Source: Bacillus_AB infantis_B (GTDB lineage: Bacteria; Bacillota; Bacilli; Bacillales; Cytobacillaceae). Taken from it: 64,000 nt of DNA. Shown in pieces: positions 7,940 to 15,083 of this stretch; position 1 is the first letter of the stretch; each line of letters begins with the position of its first letter. The position numbers and the translations under genes were made by a program. The notes under the pieces were generated by a model. The model saw nothing but the letters and a program-made list of their open reading frames with translations. It did no database searches and was not told the DNA's origin. The stretch covers positions 186,001 to 250,000 of the forward strand of contig NZ_VTER01000001.1 in assembly GCF_008180445.1 (NCBI RefSeq). Reading direction: 5' to 3'.

Positions 7940-9190
7940 ATGACAGAAATTACGCTTGCAGAAAAAGCGGGATTGGGGGCGCTGTTTCAAAATCGCGTCA
8001 TCAGAACCATCCTGCTTTCCGTCTTTTTCCTGCAAATCGGGATCTGGGTCCGTAATTACTCGATCCTTCTTTATGTAATTGAAAAAACAAATGAAAACCC
8101 GGTAGCCGTGTCTCTCATATCAGTCGCCGAATTTGCGCCGATCTTCCTGTTTTCTTTTATCGGAGGGACATTTGCAGACAGGTGGAGGCCGAAAAGGACC
8201 ATGGTATGGTGCGACTTATTAAGTGCTTTGTCCATATTTGCGGTGCTGCTGACCCTGCTCTTCGGCAGCTGGAAAGTGATATTCTTCGCGACGCTTGTTT
8301 CTTCAATCTTATCCCAGTTTTCCCAGCCTGCCGGCATGAAGCTTTTCAAACTGCATGTACCGGCAGAACTGGTTCAGATGGGGATGTCCATTTACCAGAC
8401 TGTATTTGCGCTTTTCATGATCCTTGGGCCGATTATCGGAACCTTTGTCTACCAGCGTTTCGGAATCATGACAGCCATTGCTGTTATGGGTATAGCTTTT
8501 ATCCTTTCTGCCCTCATTCTGCTTATGCTGCCAGCTGACACGGAATTGGATGAAACATCTGAAAGAAAATCACTGTTCCAGGAAATGAAGGATGGCTTCC
8601 GCTATGTCTGGAGCAGCAAGCCGCTCACCTTGCTCGGAGGCTGCTTTGCGGCTGCCGGCCTTGCTATCGGCCTTACCCAGCCGCTCGGCGTCTTTCTCAT
8701 AACTGACAGGCTTGGCCTGCCAAAAGAGGAGCTGCAATGGCTGATGACTGCATTTGGGGCCGGCATGATACTTGGAGGAGGCATTACCATAGCTCTTTCC
8801 AAGAAGGCACAGCCCCAGCTGCTTCTTGCGCTTGGAATGGCAGCCAGTGCACTCGGCTTTATAGGAATGGGCCTGTCCACTGCTTTCTGGCTCACACTTG
8901 CTGCACAATTTTTCTCCGGTCTGTTTATGCCGTGCATCCATATCGGCATTAATACGATGATTCTTCAAAATACAGAAGAAAACTTTATCGGCAGGGTCAA
9001 TGGCATCCTGAATCCCCTCTTTATGGGAGCAACCGTCATAACCATGTCGCTGTCCGGCTGGCTGCTCAGCAAGCTTTCCATCGTCCTGATTTATGAAGCT
9101 TCCGCTGTACTCCTGGCGGTCGGCATTCTCATCCTCCTGCCAATCATGGGCAGAAACTCCGTTAAATCCGGAGTGAGCGAAGAAATTTAA
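7940..9190 (+). CDS. MFS transporter, macrolide-efflux-like (MFS_3 type)
   Basis: 416 residues, 12 predicted membrane helices, with the MFS loop 2-3 signature as GGTFADRWRPKRTM (about residues 75-88). The organisation and the N-terminal LFQNRVIRTILLSVFFLQIGIWV segment are like MefA/transmembrane secretion effector (MFS_3) proteins that export macrolides or siderophores by proton antiport. The substrate is not determinable. A long leader with an operator-like dyad and a hairpin overlapping the ribosome binding site suggests induction, perhaps by a ribosome-targeting drug. Followed by a strong terminator; monocistronic. Confidence 0.85.
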   Translation: MTEITLAEKAGLGALFQNRVIRTILLSVFFLQIGIWVRNYSILLYVIEKTNENPVAVSLISVAEFAPIFLFSFIGGTFADRWRPKRTMVWCDLLSALSIFAVLLTLLFGSWKVIFFATLVSSILSQFSQPAGMKLFKLHVPAELVQMGMSIYQTVFALFMILGPIIGTFVYQRFGIMTAIAVMGIAFILSALILLMLPADTELDETSERKSLFQEMKDGFRYVWSSKPLTLLGGCFAAAGLAIGLTQPLGVFLITDRLGLPKEELQWLMTAFGAGMILGGGITIALSKKAQPQLLLALGMAASALGFIGMGLSTAFWLTLAAQFFSGLFMPCIHIGINTMILQNTEENFIGRVNGILNPLFMGATVITMSLSGWLLSKLSIVLIYEASAVLLAVGILILLPIMGRNSVKSGVSEEI

Positions 9191-9197
9191 TATCAAG

Positions 9198-9226
9198 CTT
9201 GAGGTGATTCAGCCTCAAGTTTTTTT
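9198..9226 (+). terminator. Terminator of the MFS gene
   Basis: Perfect CTTGAGG (9198-9204) / CCTCAAG (9213-9219) stem followed by seven T. Confidence 0.85.
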
Positions 9227-9333
9227 GTGCTTTTCAAAAAAGATGAAATGGATTCCAGGCAGATTGGCAATACTACCCTTGTGCTTAACAGAAAGGCGGC
9301 ACTCTGATGAGAGATAACTTAAGGAGGTTTATG

Positions 9334-9846
9334 ATGGGAATTTTAAGCGGCAACCCGAAGGAAGAACCGCTGCATTATGGCGAAGTATTTAGTATCTGGT
9401 CCTCCCAGCTTGCGGGAAATGCGATGATTGCAGGCTATCAGACCATGATGAACCATGCAGGTGACGATGATTTAAAAAAACTCCTTGCAGAAGCGATTGA
9501 ACTCGGTATAGAAAATCGCAGGCAGGTGGAAGAGCTGCTAAAAGAAAATGGTATCGGTCTTCCGCCGGCACTGCCTGAACGGCCGGATGCGTGCCTGGAT
9601 GATATCCCGGTTGGCGCAAGGGTTTCTGACATGGAGATAGCGGGAACACTCTCAGCTGACATTGCAGCAGGGCTTGTTGCCTGCAGCCAGGTTATAGGTA
9701 TGTCGATCCGTGAAGATGTAGCCATGATGTATGGACAGTTCCACACTCAAAAAGCACAGCTTGGCGCCAAGGTTCTGCGTCTGAATAAAGAAAAAGGCTG
9801 GCTGATCCCTCCTCCCCTGCATCTGTCTAAAGGGAAGGACTGCTAA
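9334..9846 (+). CDS. DUF3231 family protein
   Basis: 170 residues, helical. The N-terminal signature MGILSGNPKEEPLHYGEVFSIW and the His-containing segments (TMMNHAGD, QFHTQKAQLG) are typical of DUF3231, a Bacillus family often present in several copies and built like a ferritin-type four-helix bundle. AAGGAGG is six bases before ATG 9334, so this start is chosen over ATG 9331 or an ATG at 9307 that lacks a site. Most DUF3231 proteins carry two such domains (about 330 residues); this is a one-domain version. Function unknown. Confidence 0.8.
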   Translation: MGILSGNPKEEPLHYGEVFSIWSSQLAGNAMIAGYQTMMNHAGDDDLKKLLAEAIELGIENRRQVEELLKENGIGLPPALPERPDACLDDIPVGARVSDMEIAGTLSADIAAGLVACSQVIGMSIREDVAMMYGQFHTQKAQLGAKVLRLNKEKGWLIPPPLHLSKGKDC

Positions 9847-10462
9847 CTGCTAATCCAGTTCAGCTGTCCAAATTATGAGCTTTACTTTACTAGCAAAATC
9901 AGTCTTGAGCCGTATAAAAATACAGCCGGGGCTGATTTTTGATTTCTGCAGAATTTCTTACACTAATAATAGAGAATGAGTGATAAGGAGAACTCTGTTA
10001 TGGCCGATAGTTAAAATACGCTTGTTTGCTTTGAATAGTATTTCCAGGGGTTATGCTTGATCGCGCTCTGGCTGCTGTTTTAATCATGGTTTCTGATATG
10101 GAAATATTGTTTTTAGAGCTTCTTTAATAAACATCTGTTTAGCATGATCAGCTGAGTGTCATTCAGGCGTTTCTTCCTTATTGCCGCCTTCACAAAAGGG
10201 ATTACTTCCTTTTCTCCTGACTAGTCAGGCCGGCTGGCAGTCTTCTTGACATGTTATCATCCCAGGTTGTTTTCCTGGTTACATCTGCTGCTTTCCATTA
10301 CTCGCCATCTCTATGACACTGCTGAAAATCTTGCTTAAACAAAGCGAATAGACTAATTTCCCCTTAGATTTAAAGGAGAATATTGGAAGTGCATCGAATA
10401 TTGATAGAGGTTCCTCAGTTCAGCATGAGGGCCATTTTATAATTGGATAAAGGATGATTCTT
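9847..10462. other. 616-base gap without a convincing gene
   Basis: Contains a weak hairpin near 9922-9935 (CAGC/GCTG, then five T) that may end the DUF3231 transcript, a perfect 14-bp palindrome CCTGACTAGTCAGG (10217-10230), and a hairpin CCAGG/CCTGG at 10262-10277. AAGGAG with an ATG at 9999 opens only a four-codon frame, and AAAGGAG before TTG 10383 opens a 19-codon frame. The region may hold remnants of a decayed gene. Confidence 0.4.
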
Positions 10463-11213
10463 ATGAAAACAGAAATTCTAGAGAAAAACAAAGAAAGCTG
10501 GAACCTTTCAGCAGAGCGCTTTTTTAGGCGAAATCCGCTGCCTGAGTATGGCCCCCTCGCTCCTGTGGAAGATGAACTGAACCTGCTTGGCGACCCTGCC
10601 GGGAAAAAGGTGCTGGATATCGGCTGCGGCAGCGGGCATTCGCTTCTCTATATGGACGGGCGGGGTGCGGCCGAGCTTTGGGGCATTGATTTGTCGCCGA
10701 AGCAGATACATACGGCACAGCAGGTGCTCGGCGGTGCGGCAGCGCCAGTAAGACTATTTGAATCCCCTATGGAGAATGATCCGGGGCTCCCTGATCATTA
10801 TTTTGATATTGTCTATTCCATCTATGCTCTCGGCTGGACCAACAAGCCTCGAGGAAACACTGGGTAATATCCACAGGTATTTAAAGCCTGGAGGCACTTT
10901 CATTTTCAGCTGGGAACATCCCTTTTTCAGCAGAATCCGGAGCAAAGATTCTTCCATTATTATCGATAAGCCTTATCACGAAGAAGGCATTTATAACCAT
11001 GAGGGATGGAATACGCCTGCTTTTATGCAGCAGTATAAGGTAAGCACCTATATCAATGCGCTGATCAGCCAAGGCTTTATAATCGAGAGAGTCATAGAAG
11101 AAGCTTGTCTATCAGAGGAAGACAGGAAAAGGCACAGCAACCGCTGGTATTCCTATGAAAAAGCCCAATATCTTCCGACAACTATCATTATTAAGAGCAC
11201 AAAAGCTATTTAA
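10463..11213 (+). pseudogene. Class I SAM-dependent methyltransferase, frameshifted
   Basis: The first part (10463-about 10840) encodes a methyltransferase N terminus with SAM motif KVLDIGCGSGHSL and IDLSPKQI. The frame then closes after GWTNKPRGNTG at 10867, while the next frame continues the family sequence SLEETLGNIHRYLKPGGTFIFSWEHPFF to 11213. Removing one A from the ACCAACAAG stretch near 10838-10845 restores a continuous protein of about 249 residues (GWTTSLEETLG). The total length of 751 bases fits a one-base insertion. Start ATG 10463 follows AAAGGATG. Either a recent pseudogene or a sequencing error; intact homologues methylate unknown small molecules. Confidence 0.8.
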
Positions 11214-11308
11214 AGAAGAAGCGCAGGGTACGCCATGGATTTTTCCGCTTCATATGGAGCATCTTCATCGCCGCTTTGTCCGGTTTTTTTTGTAAATATA
11301 TGGAATTA

Positions 11309-11455
11309 GGAATGATTAATGCGGAAACCGGCATGAATATTGGCAGATATGGAATGATTATTGCCAAAACAGGCATGATTTTAGTCAAATCAGGCATGAT
11401 TATGAAGGTATCCGGAATGATCGTCCTCAATATTGGGAGACTCTTTTTAAAAGTC
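11309..11455. repeat. Seven 21-bp degenerate tandem repeats
   Basis: Units beginning GG(A/C)ATGATT start at 11309, 11330, 11351, 11372, 11393, 11414 and (degenerate, GGGAGACTC) 11435, an exact 21-bp period. Because 21 is a multiple of three, both strands stay open and would encode seven-residue repeats (GMIIAKT-like); no ribosome binding site supports translation, so the array is treated as non-coding. It fills the gap between the broken methyltransferase and the CBS gene. Confidence 0.75.
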
Positions 11456-11582
11456 GGGCAAATCTGCTTCTAGATGTGATGCTCACCCCTCCATCTTAAT
11501 GACTTCTCCCTTAAATTGATGCCATTTTCCAACTGAACAAAGCAATCCAGTGTCAATTCCACCCCCAAACCTCTGAGGCGCC

Positions 11583-11615
11583 AAAAAGTCCATACAAAAT
11601 TGTATGGACTTTTTT
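11583..11615. terminator. Bidirectional terminator
   Basis: GTCCATACAA (11588-11597) and TTGTATGGAC (11600-11609) are perfect inverted arms with five A before and six T after. It serves the leftward CBS-domain gene and stops transcription coming from the repeat side. Confidence 0.85.
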
Positions 11616-11643
11616 CTAAATAAAAGCGGGTGCTCAGCATTCC

Positions 11644-12087
11644 TTATGTTGTCTTGCTCTGCTCCCCGGGAACAGACAAGTTCCTTTCTCTGAAGCTGCC
11701 TGCCAGATAATCAATGATTTCCCTTCTTCGGATCAATCCTATGAAAACGCCGCTGTCATCAGTAACAGGGACAAAATTCTGATTTAGTGATGAATTAATG
11801 ATTTCTTCCATCTCGCTGCTAACGAGCACCGGCTCATATGATCTATGAAGCGGCACATCCTTCAGCATCACTCCCTGGATCTCATTAAAGTCGACCCTGC
11901 ACATGCTTTTGAGCTTCCATAACAAGTCTCCTTCTGACAAGGATCCTACATACTTTCCTTCTTTATTTAATATCGGAAAGGTTGTATAACGGTGATACTC
12001 CATTTTTTCCATGGCTTGCCTCATTGTCCAATGGTCATAGACAAAAACCAATTCATTTTTAGGCAATAAAAAAAACGCGATATTCAT
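11644..12087 (-). CDS. CBS-domain protein under c-di-AMP riboswitch control
   Basis: 147 residues forming two CBS motifs (about 8-65 and 75-132) in one Bateman module: MEKMEYHRYTTFPILNKEGKYVG and EIINSSLNQNFVPVTDDSGVFIG carry the typical hydrophobic-turn-aspartate pattern. Such small stand-alone CBS proteins bind nucleotides; the similarly sized DarB/CbpB proteins bind c-di-AMP and act on partner enzymes. GAAGGAG stands 11 bases before ATG 12087. Upstream on the same strand are a c-di-AMP riboswitch, its terminator and a 25-codon ORF, so expression should fall when c-di-AMP is high. Ligand binding by this protein is an inference. Confidence 0.85.
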   Translation of the reverse strand: MNIAFFLLPKNELVFVYDHWTMRQAMEKMEYHRYTTFPILNKEGKYVGSLSEGDLLWKLKSMCRVDFNEIQGVMLKDVPLHRSYEPVLVSSEMEEIINSSLNQNFVPVTDDSGVFIGLIRRREIIDYLAGSFRERNLSVPGEQSKTT

Positions 12088-12131
12088 TACAGCTGATTCT
12101 CCTTCTTCTTATCAGTGAACACCTGCAGCAT

Positions 12132-12209
12132 TCAATCCGGCTTAATAGTTCCCTTGGGGTAATTGGGCACAAACTGTTCCATTGGCCATGAAAATGCATA
12201 AACAGTCAT
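12132..12209 (-). CDS. 25-codon ORF between riboswitch and CBS gene
   Basis: Starts at ATG 12207-12209 four bases after AAAGGGAA and encodes 25 residues beginning MTVYAFSWPMEQFVPNYPKG, ending in IKPD and TGA. It lies after the riboswitch terminator and 44 bases before the CBS gene. It has no signal peptide and I do not recognise it. It could be a true microprotein, a leader whose translation affects the CBS gene, or the 5' remnant of a lost riboswitch-controlled gene. The ribosome site is only moderate. Confidence 0.35.
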   Translation of the reverse strand: MTVYAFSWPMEQFVPNYPKGTIKPD

Positions 12210-12267
12210 ATTCCCTTTCTTCCCTGAAAACAGCCGCTCTAAAACGTACGCAGTTTATATACAGCAC

Positions 12268-12339
12268 AAAAAGACCAATCCTGGCTCCAGGCAGCTCCTG
12301 CAGATTTGGATGCAGGGATGCTGCTCATTAGGCGGTCTT
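12268..12339 (-). terminator. Expression-platform terminator of the c-di-AMP riboswitch
   Basis: Reading leftward, AAGACC (complement of 12334-12339) pairs with GGTCTT (complement of 12271-12276), enclosing a second strong stem (GCAGC..CCTGCA / TGCAGG..GCTGC), and is followed by a run of U. This is where ligand-bound riboswitch would end transcription. Confidence 0.6.
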
Positions 12340-12344
12340 ATATG

Positions 12345-12475
12345 ACCTCACTCGCTTTAGCCGACGAAGTTAGCTGACGGGCAGGATGGCGAAAGATCAT
12401 TCTCATCCCTCCTGCTTCCTGCAGGATTAGCCCCAAAAATTGGTTCCTCCGCTCTCAATATGAGATTAAGCCGAT
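12345..12475 (-). ncRNA. c-di-AMP riboswitch (ydaO/yuaA type)
   Basis: On the minus strand the hallmarks of the ydaO class appear in order: GGCTTAATC, GCGGAGGAACCA, TTGGGGCTAATC, a short GC-rich hairpin (CCTGCAGGAAGCAGG), GGGATGA, then CATCCTGCCCGTCAGC and TAACTTCGTCGGC. The order and the CGGAGGAACC / CCCGTCAGCTAAC cores match the known c-di-AMP aptamer. These riboswitches are OFF switches when c-di-AMP is bound. A terminator follows and the first sizeable gene downstream is the CBS-domain protein. A good promoter lies directly upstream. Confidence 0.9.
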
Positions 12476-12497
12476 TCATTTTTCAGGTGTTGAAATA

Positions 12498-12526
12498 ATT
12501 TTACTTCCAACTTTCCGTATTAGCAA
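12498..12526 (-). promoter_or_regulatory. Sigma-A promoter of the riboswitch transcript
   Basis: Leftward TTGCTA (complement of 12521-12526), 17-base spacer, TAAAAT (complement of 12498-12503). The predicted start near 12490 places the aptamer at the very 5' end of the RNA. Confidence 0.65.
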
Positions 12527-12841
12527 ATTTCTGCATATCTTTTTTATATCTGACCTTCAGCAATCCGCAAAAAAATGAGTGAATCCTCTATTCTACAAAG
12601 ACATCACCATGTTTTCAACCCGTTTATTTCTTTTTTTATTTCTTTTTTATTTTCCGTTGACAGCTATTAATTTCGTGAGTAAGATAAGGCAGAACAGGAT
12701 TTATTATTGGAAATCATGACTCGAAAATCCGGTTTCTCATCCTCTGTTTTTGTGTATAAAACAAGAGAATCTTAGAATAGGAGAAACCATTATGGAATGC
12801 ATGCATCATACCTTTTAAAGACCACAGCAACGGGAGGATTT

Positions 12842-13027
12842 ATGGGAAACACTTGCCGATATGTCATTAATGCAGTTGGAAAAGGCGGAGAAACCTACTA
12901 TACGCAATGCAAAGATAAAAAAGAAATGGAAGAATGGATTTCTGAGCATCAAGACCGGATAGTGATGGAGGAAATCAAGGTGAAGGACAAAAATAAGCAT
13001 CCGCTGCTGAAGCTGTTTTCAAAATAA
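12842..13027 (+). CDS. Small hypothetical protein
   Basis: 61 residues, charged and soluble (MGNTCRYVINAVGKGGETYYTQCKDKKEMEEWISEHQ, then a Lys-rich tail). GGGAGG lies four bases before ATG 12842, so this start is preferred to an in-frame ATG at 12797 without a site. Two Cys residues (about 5 and 23) are present. It resembles small single-domain proteins of Bacillus with no known role. A hairpin terminator follows. I do not recognise a function. Confidence 0.65.
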   Translation: MGNTCRYVINAVGKGGETYYTQCKDKKEMEEWISEHQDRIVMEEIKVKDKNKHPLLKLFSK

Positions 13028-13054
13028 AGCTTAACACTCTATAGACTTGTACAG

Positions 13055-13083
13055 ATAGAGAGCTTGCTGAAGCTCTCTATTTT
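13055..13083 (+). terminator. Terminator of the small gene at 12842
   Basis: ATAGAGAGCTT (13055-13065) / AAGCTCTCTAT (13070-13080), an 11-bp perfect stem with a four-base loop, then TTT. Confidence 0.8.
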
Positions 13084-13155
13084 CTACCTAGCCATTCTAC
13101 TTTCACTCTGGCAATCATTGCCGGAGAATCTTGAAATAATCATGAAGAATGGCAA

Positions 13156-13186
13156 GGGAGGGGACCGACGGATCCCCTCCCTTTTT
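13156..13186. terminator. Bidirectional terminator beside the LysM gene
   Basis: GGGAGGGGA (13156-13164) / TCCCCTCCC (13173-13181) perfect stem followed by five T on the plus strand; it lies immediately after the stop codon of the leftward LysM gene. Confidence 0.75.
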
Positions 13187-13191
13187 CATTT

Positions 13192-13968
13192 TCAGTTTGC
13201 TTTCATGCTTCCGAGAATCGAGATCATTGTCCTGTAAACCTCTTCTGATTCCTCCTGGTTAACATAATGGATGGTAAATCGAAGCAGCTTCCCATCTACT
13301 TTTTTGACAATGATGTTTGCCTGATCAGTTTTGTTATGTGCATGCAGCACCATCATACTGTCACTGTAAAATGGAAGTTGGACGGATTTCATTTCTTCAG
13401 GCTTGCCAATCGTCCTAAGATAATCCAGAGAATTTTTCTTTACCTCACCTATTACTGATTTTCCGTCGAGCACTTCTACCCTGGCAAAATACCGGCTATT
13501 CTTCCCATATTCCAAAAGGAATCGGCGCGGCTCTTCTGCATGAAAAGTGTAACCTTTCTTGGCTGAAACGGACAATTTCACCTTTTCAGCATCATATGAA
13601 GCAATACTGCCTATATTGACTGACAGCTTTTGCCCTATCAGGATCAAGTCGCTCCTCAGTCCGTTTATTTTTTTGAGTTCAGCGACGCTGAGACCGTATT
13701 TTTGTCCGATTCCCCAGAGTGTGTCTCCTTTTTTCACTGTAATCTTTCCGGGAACCTCCAATCTGCTGCCTGCATAGATCAAATCGCTCTTTAATTTATT
13801 GAGATGCTTCAGCTGCCCGACTGTACTGCCATATTGCCTGGCAATGCTATAGAGAGTGTCCCCTTTTTTGATGGTATAAAACTCTTCAGCAGATGCAGTC
13901 CCCTGGCTGAATGTCAGAATCCCAAGAGCGACAAGCGCTGAAGCAGCCAGTTTTTTTACTTTTCCCAT
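13192..13968 (-). CDS. Secreted protein with two LysM peptidoglycan-binding domains
   Basis: 258 residues. A Sec signal peptide (about 1-27, cleavage after ASA) is followed by two LysM repeats (about 30-73 and 76-117; YTIKKGDTLYSIARQYG and ITVKKGDTLWGIGQKYG), then a C-terminal region of about 140 residues without a recognised catalytic motif. LysM binds N-acetylglucosamine in cell wall or spore cortex. AAGGGGG lies seven bases before ATG 13968; an upstream ATG at 13989 is less likely. An inverted repeat TGTTGTA-N10-TACAACA sits in the promoter area. Function of the C-terminal half unknown. Confidence 0.85.
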   Translation of the reverse strand: MGKVKKLAASALVALGILTFSQGTASAEEFYTIKKGDTLYSIARQYGSTVGQLKHLNKLKSDLIYAGSRLEVPGKITVKKGDTLWGIGQKYGLSVAELKKINGLRSDLILIGQKLSVNIGSIASYDAEKVKLSVSAKKGYTFHAEEPRRFLLEYGKNSRYFARVEVLDGKSVIGEVKKNSLDYLRTIGKPEEMKSVQLPFYSDSMMVLHAHNKTDQANIIVKKVDGKLLRFTIHYVNQEESEEVYRTMISILGSMKAN

Positions 13969-13992
13969 TTTGAATCCCCCTTCTGTCAATCT

Positions 13993-14016
13993 TGTTGTAT
14001 TTTCATCTTTACAACA
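13993..14016. promoter_or_regulatory. Inverted repeat upstream of the LysM gene
   Basis: TGTTGTA (13993-13999) and TACAACA (14010-14016) are perfect arms with a ten-base AT-rich spacer, 25-48 bases before the LysM start codon. This could be an operator; no -35/-10 pair is clear enough to call. Confidence 0.4.
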
Positions 14017-14356
14017 TATTAGACGGGGAGCACTAAGAACCGTTTCAGGGGGACAAGCCCATTTTGTTTAAAGCATGATAACTTTTTATACTGCTTTTTT
14101 CCATCATTTAAGTACGGAATGAGGTCTCATTTCAAACCGCAGAACTGCCATTAACTATTTCAGTTCCCTGGTTTCTTTTCAGGATGATGGCAAATATTTC
14201 ATTTGGGACGGAGTTCTTTTTCAATAACAAGTTTTTTTGCAGAAGAAAGATTAGAGAGTAATTGCCGGGGTAAAAGTATTTTAGCTTCTCATTTATTAAG
14301 TGCTTTTCGCCAGACTTCCTTTGTATAAAGGAGGATTGGCGGGAGGTGATTAATTT
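14017..14356. other. 340-base gap before the small DNA-binding protein
   Basis: AT-rich divergent intergenic region. Apart from the LysM-side inverted repeat and the strong ribosome site GGGAGGTGAT at 14341-14350, I see no gene, repeat or clear hairpin terminator. Confidence 0.5.
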
Positions 14357-14548
14357 TTGAGAAAGGCTTACAGCATAAAAGAACTGATAGCTTATCTGGA
14401 TATGAAAGATTATCCGCTGTCTGAGGAGGCCATTCTGGATCTCATTCAAAAACGGAAGCTCCCCCATCAAAGACCCTTTAGCAGCATGATCGTTTTTGAT
14501 CTGGATCATATAGACTGGTGGGTAGACCATCAGCGCAGCAATGGTTAG
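14357..14548 (+). CDS. Excisionase/MerR-like small DNA-binding protein
   Basis: 63 residues shaped like a single winged-helix of the MerR/excisionase (AlpA) type: helix KELIAYLDMKDYPLSEEAILDLIQKRKLP, then a strand-turn (HQRPFSSMIVFDLDHIDWWVD) where the final IDxWV is characteristic. It starts at TTG 14357, seven bases after GGGAGGTGAT, an almost perfect anti-Shine-Dalgarno match. No integrase, phage or plasmid gene is near, so it is more likely a small regulator than an active excisionase. DNA binding is inferred from the fold pattern only. Confidence 0.65.
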   Translation: MRKAYSIKELIAYLDMKDYPLSEEAILDLIQKRKLPHQRPFSSMIVFDLDHIDWWVDHQRSNG

Positions 14549-14558
14549 CTGTCAGCAG

Positions 14559-14581
14559 GCCCCGCTCTCTAAGAGCGGGGC
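14559..14581. terminator. GC-rich hairpin between convergent genes
   Basis: GCCCCGCTCT (14559-14568) / AGAGCGGGGC (14572-14581), a perfect ten-pair stem with a three-base loop. There is no clear U-tract on either side, so it may be an RNA-stabilising or weak termination structure. Confidence 0.5.
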
Positions 14582-15058
14582 TCAGTTCTGTCCACTGTGC
14601 CCGGAACTTCGCAGCTTTTCATAGAGCACTTGGAAGCCATATAAAAGGACTGCTCTGAACTGCTGAAGCAGGATAAATTGCTGCTTGGTCATTTTTTTGA
14701 GTGAAGCAATTCTTGTCCGCTCTAAAAACCGGACGCCTGGGAATGCATATAAAAGATGAAGGACAAAATTGACGATCATATACAATCCAAACTTTCCGTA
14801 CATGAACTTCAATACCAGAAAGGATATAACAAAATAAGGTCCGATAACAAATGGTACATCTCCTCTTACTTTAGGATGGATACTGGATTGGAAAACCCAC
14901 CACTTGCGTTTTGCTGCAGGTATATTCATGATCGCTGCAATGATACAGATGAATATAGATGCCGGCAGGAATCTTTTAAAAGACCTCTTCCCTATCATAG
15001 GTATGCTAGCCCAGGAAAGAAGCAGCATCACAGCCAAAAGCAGTCTTTGCGGTTTCAT
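14582..15058 (-). CDS. Hypothetical integral membrane protein
   Basis: 158 residues with about four hydrophobic segments (near 5-20, 28-48, 68-88, 92-112) and a basic C-terminal tail (SLKKMTKQQFILLQQFRAVLL). It resembles the family of small Bacillus membrane proteins found next to CBO0543-type genes, and here follows one on the same strand 25 bases away, probably in one operon. AGAGGTG precedes ATG 15058 by five bases. No enzymatic motif is visible; function unknown. Confidence 0.7.
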   Translation of the reverse strand: MKPQRLLLAVMLLLSWASIPMIGKRSFKRFLPASIFICIIAAIMNIPAAKRKWWVFQSSIHPKVRGDVPFVIGPYFVISFLVLKFMYGKFGLYMIVNFVLHLLYAFPGVRFLERTRIASLKKMTKQQFILLQQFRAVLLYGFQVLYEKLRSSGHSGQN

Positions 15059-15083
15059 ACAAGCACCTCTTTTATGGGATAAA

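Noticed and set aside
8570..9196. 208-codon antisense ORF over the MFS gene
   Set aside because: Composition is that of a shadow of the MFS coding strand, with no ribosome site and no recognisable domain.
10383..10442. 19-codon ORF after AAAGGAG upstream of the broken methyltransferase
   Set aside because: Could be a leader peptide, but there is no hairpin or terminator after it and no telling codon bias; not enough to call.
11276..11473. 65-residue repeat protein on the plus strand (and a similar ORF on the minus strand)
   Set aside because: Both frames are open only because the repeat period is 21 bp; no ribosome binding site supports either.
14357..14548. Integrative element boundary
   Set aside because: No tRNA gene, direct repeat or integrase supports an attachment site despite the excisionase-like protein.
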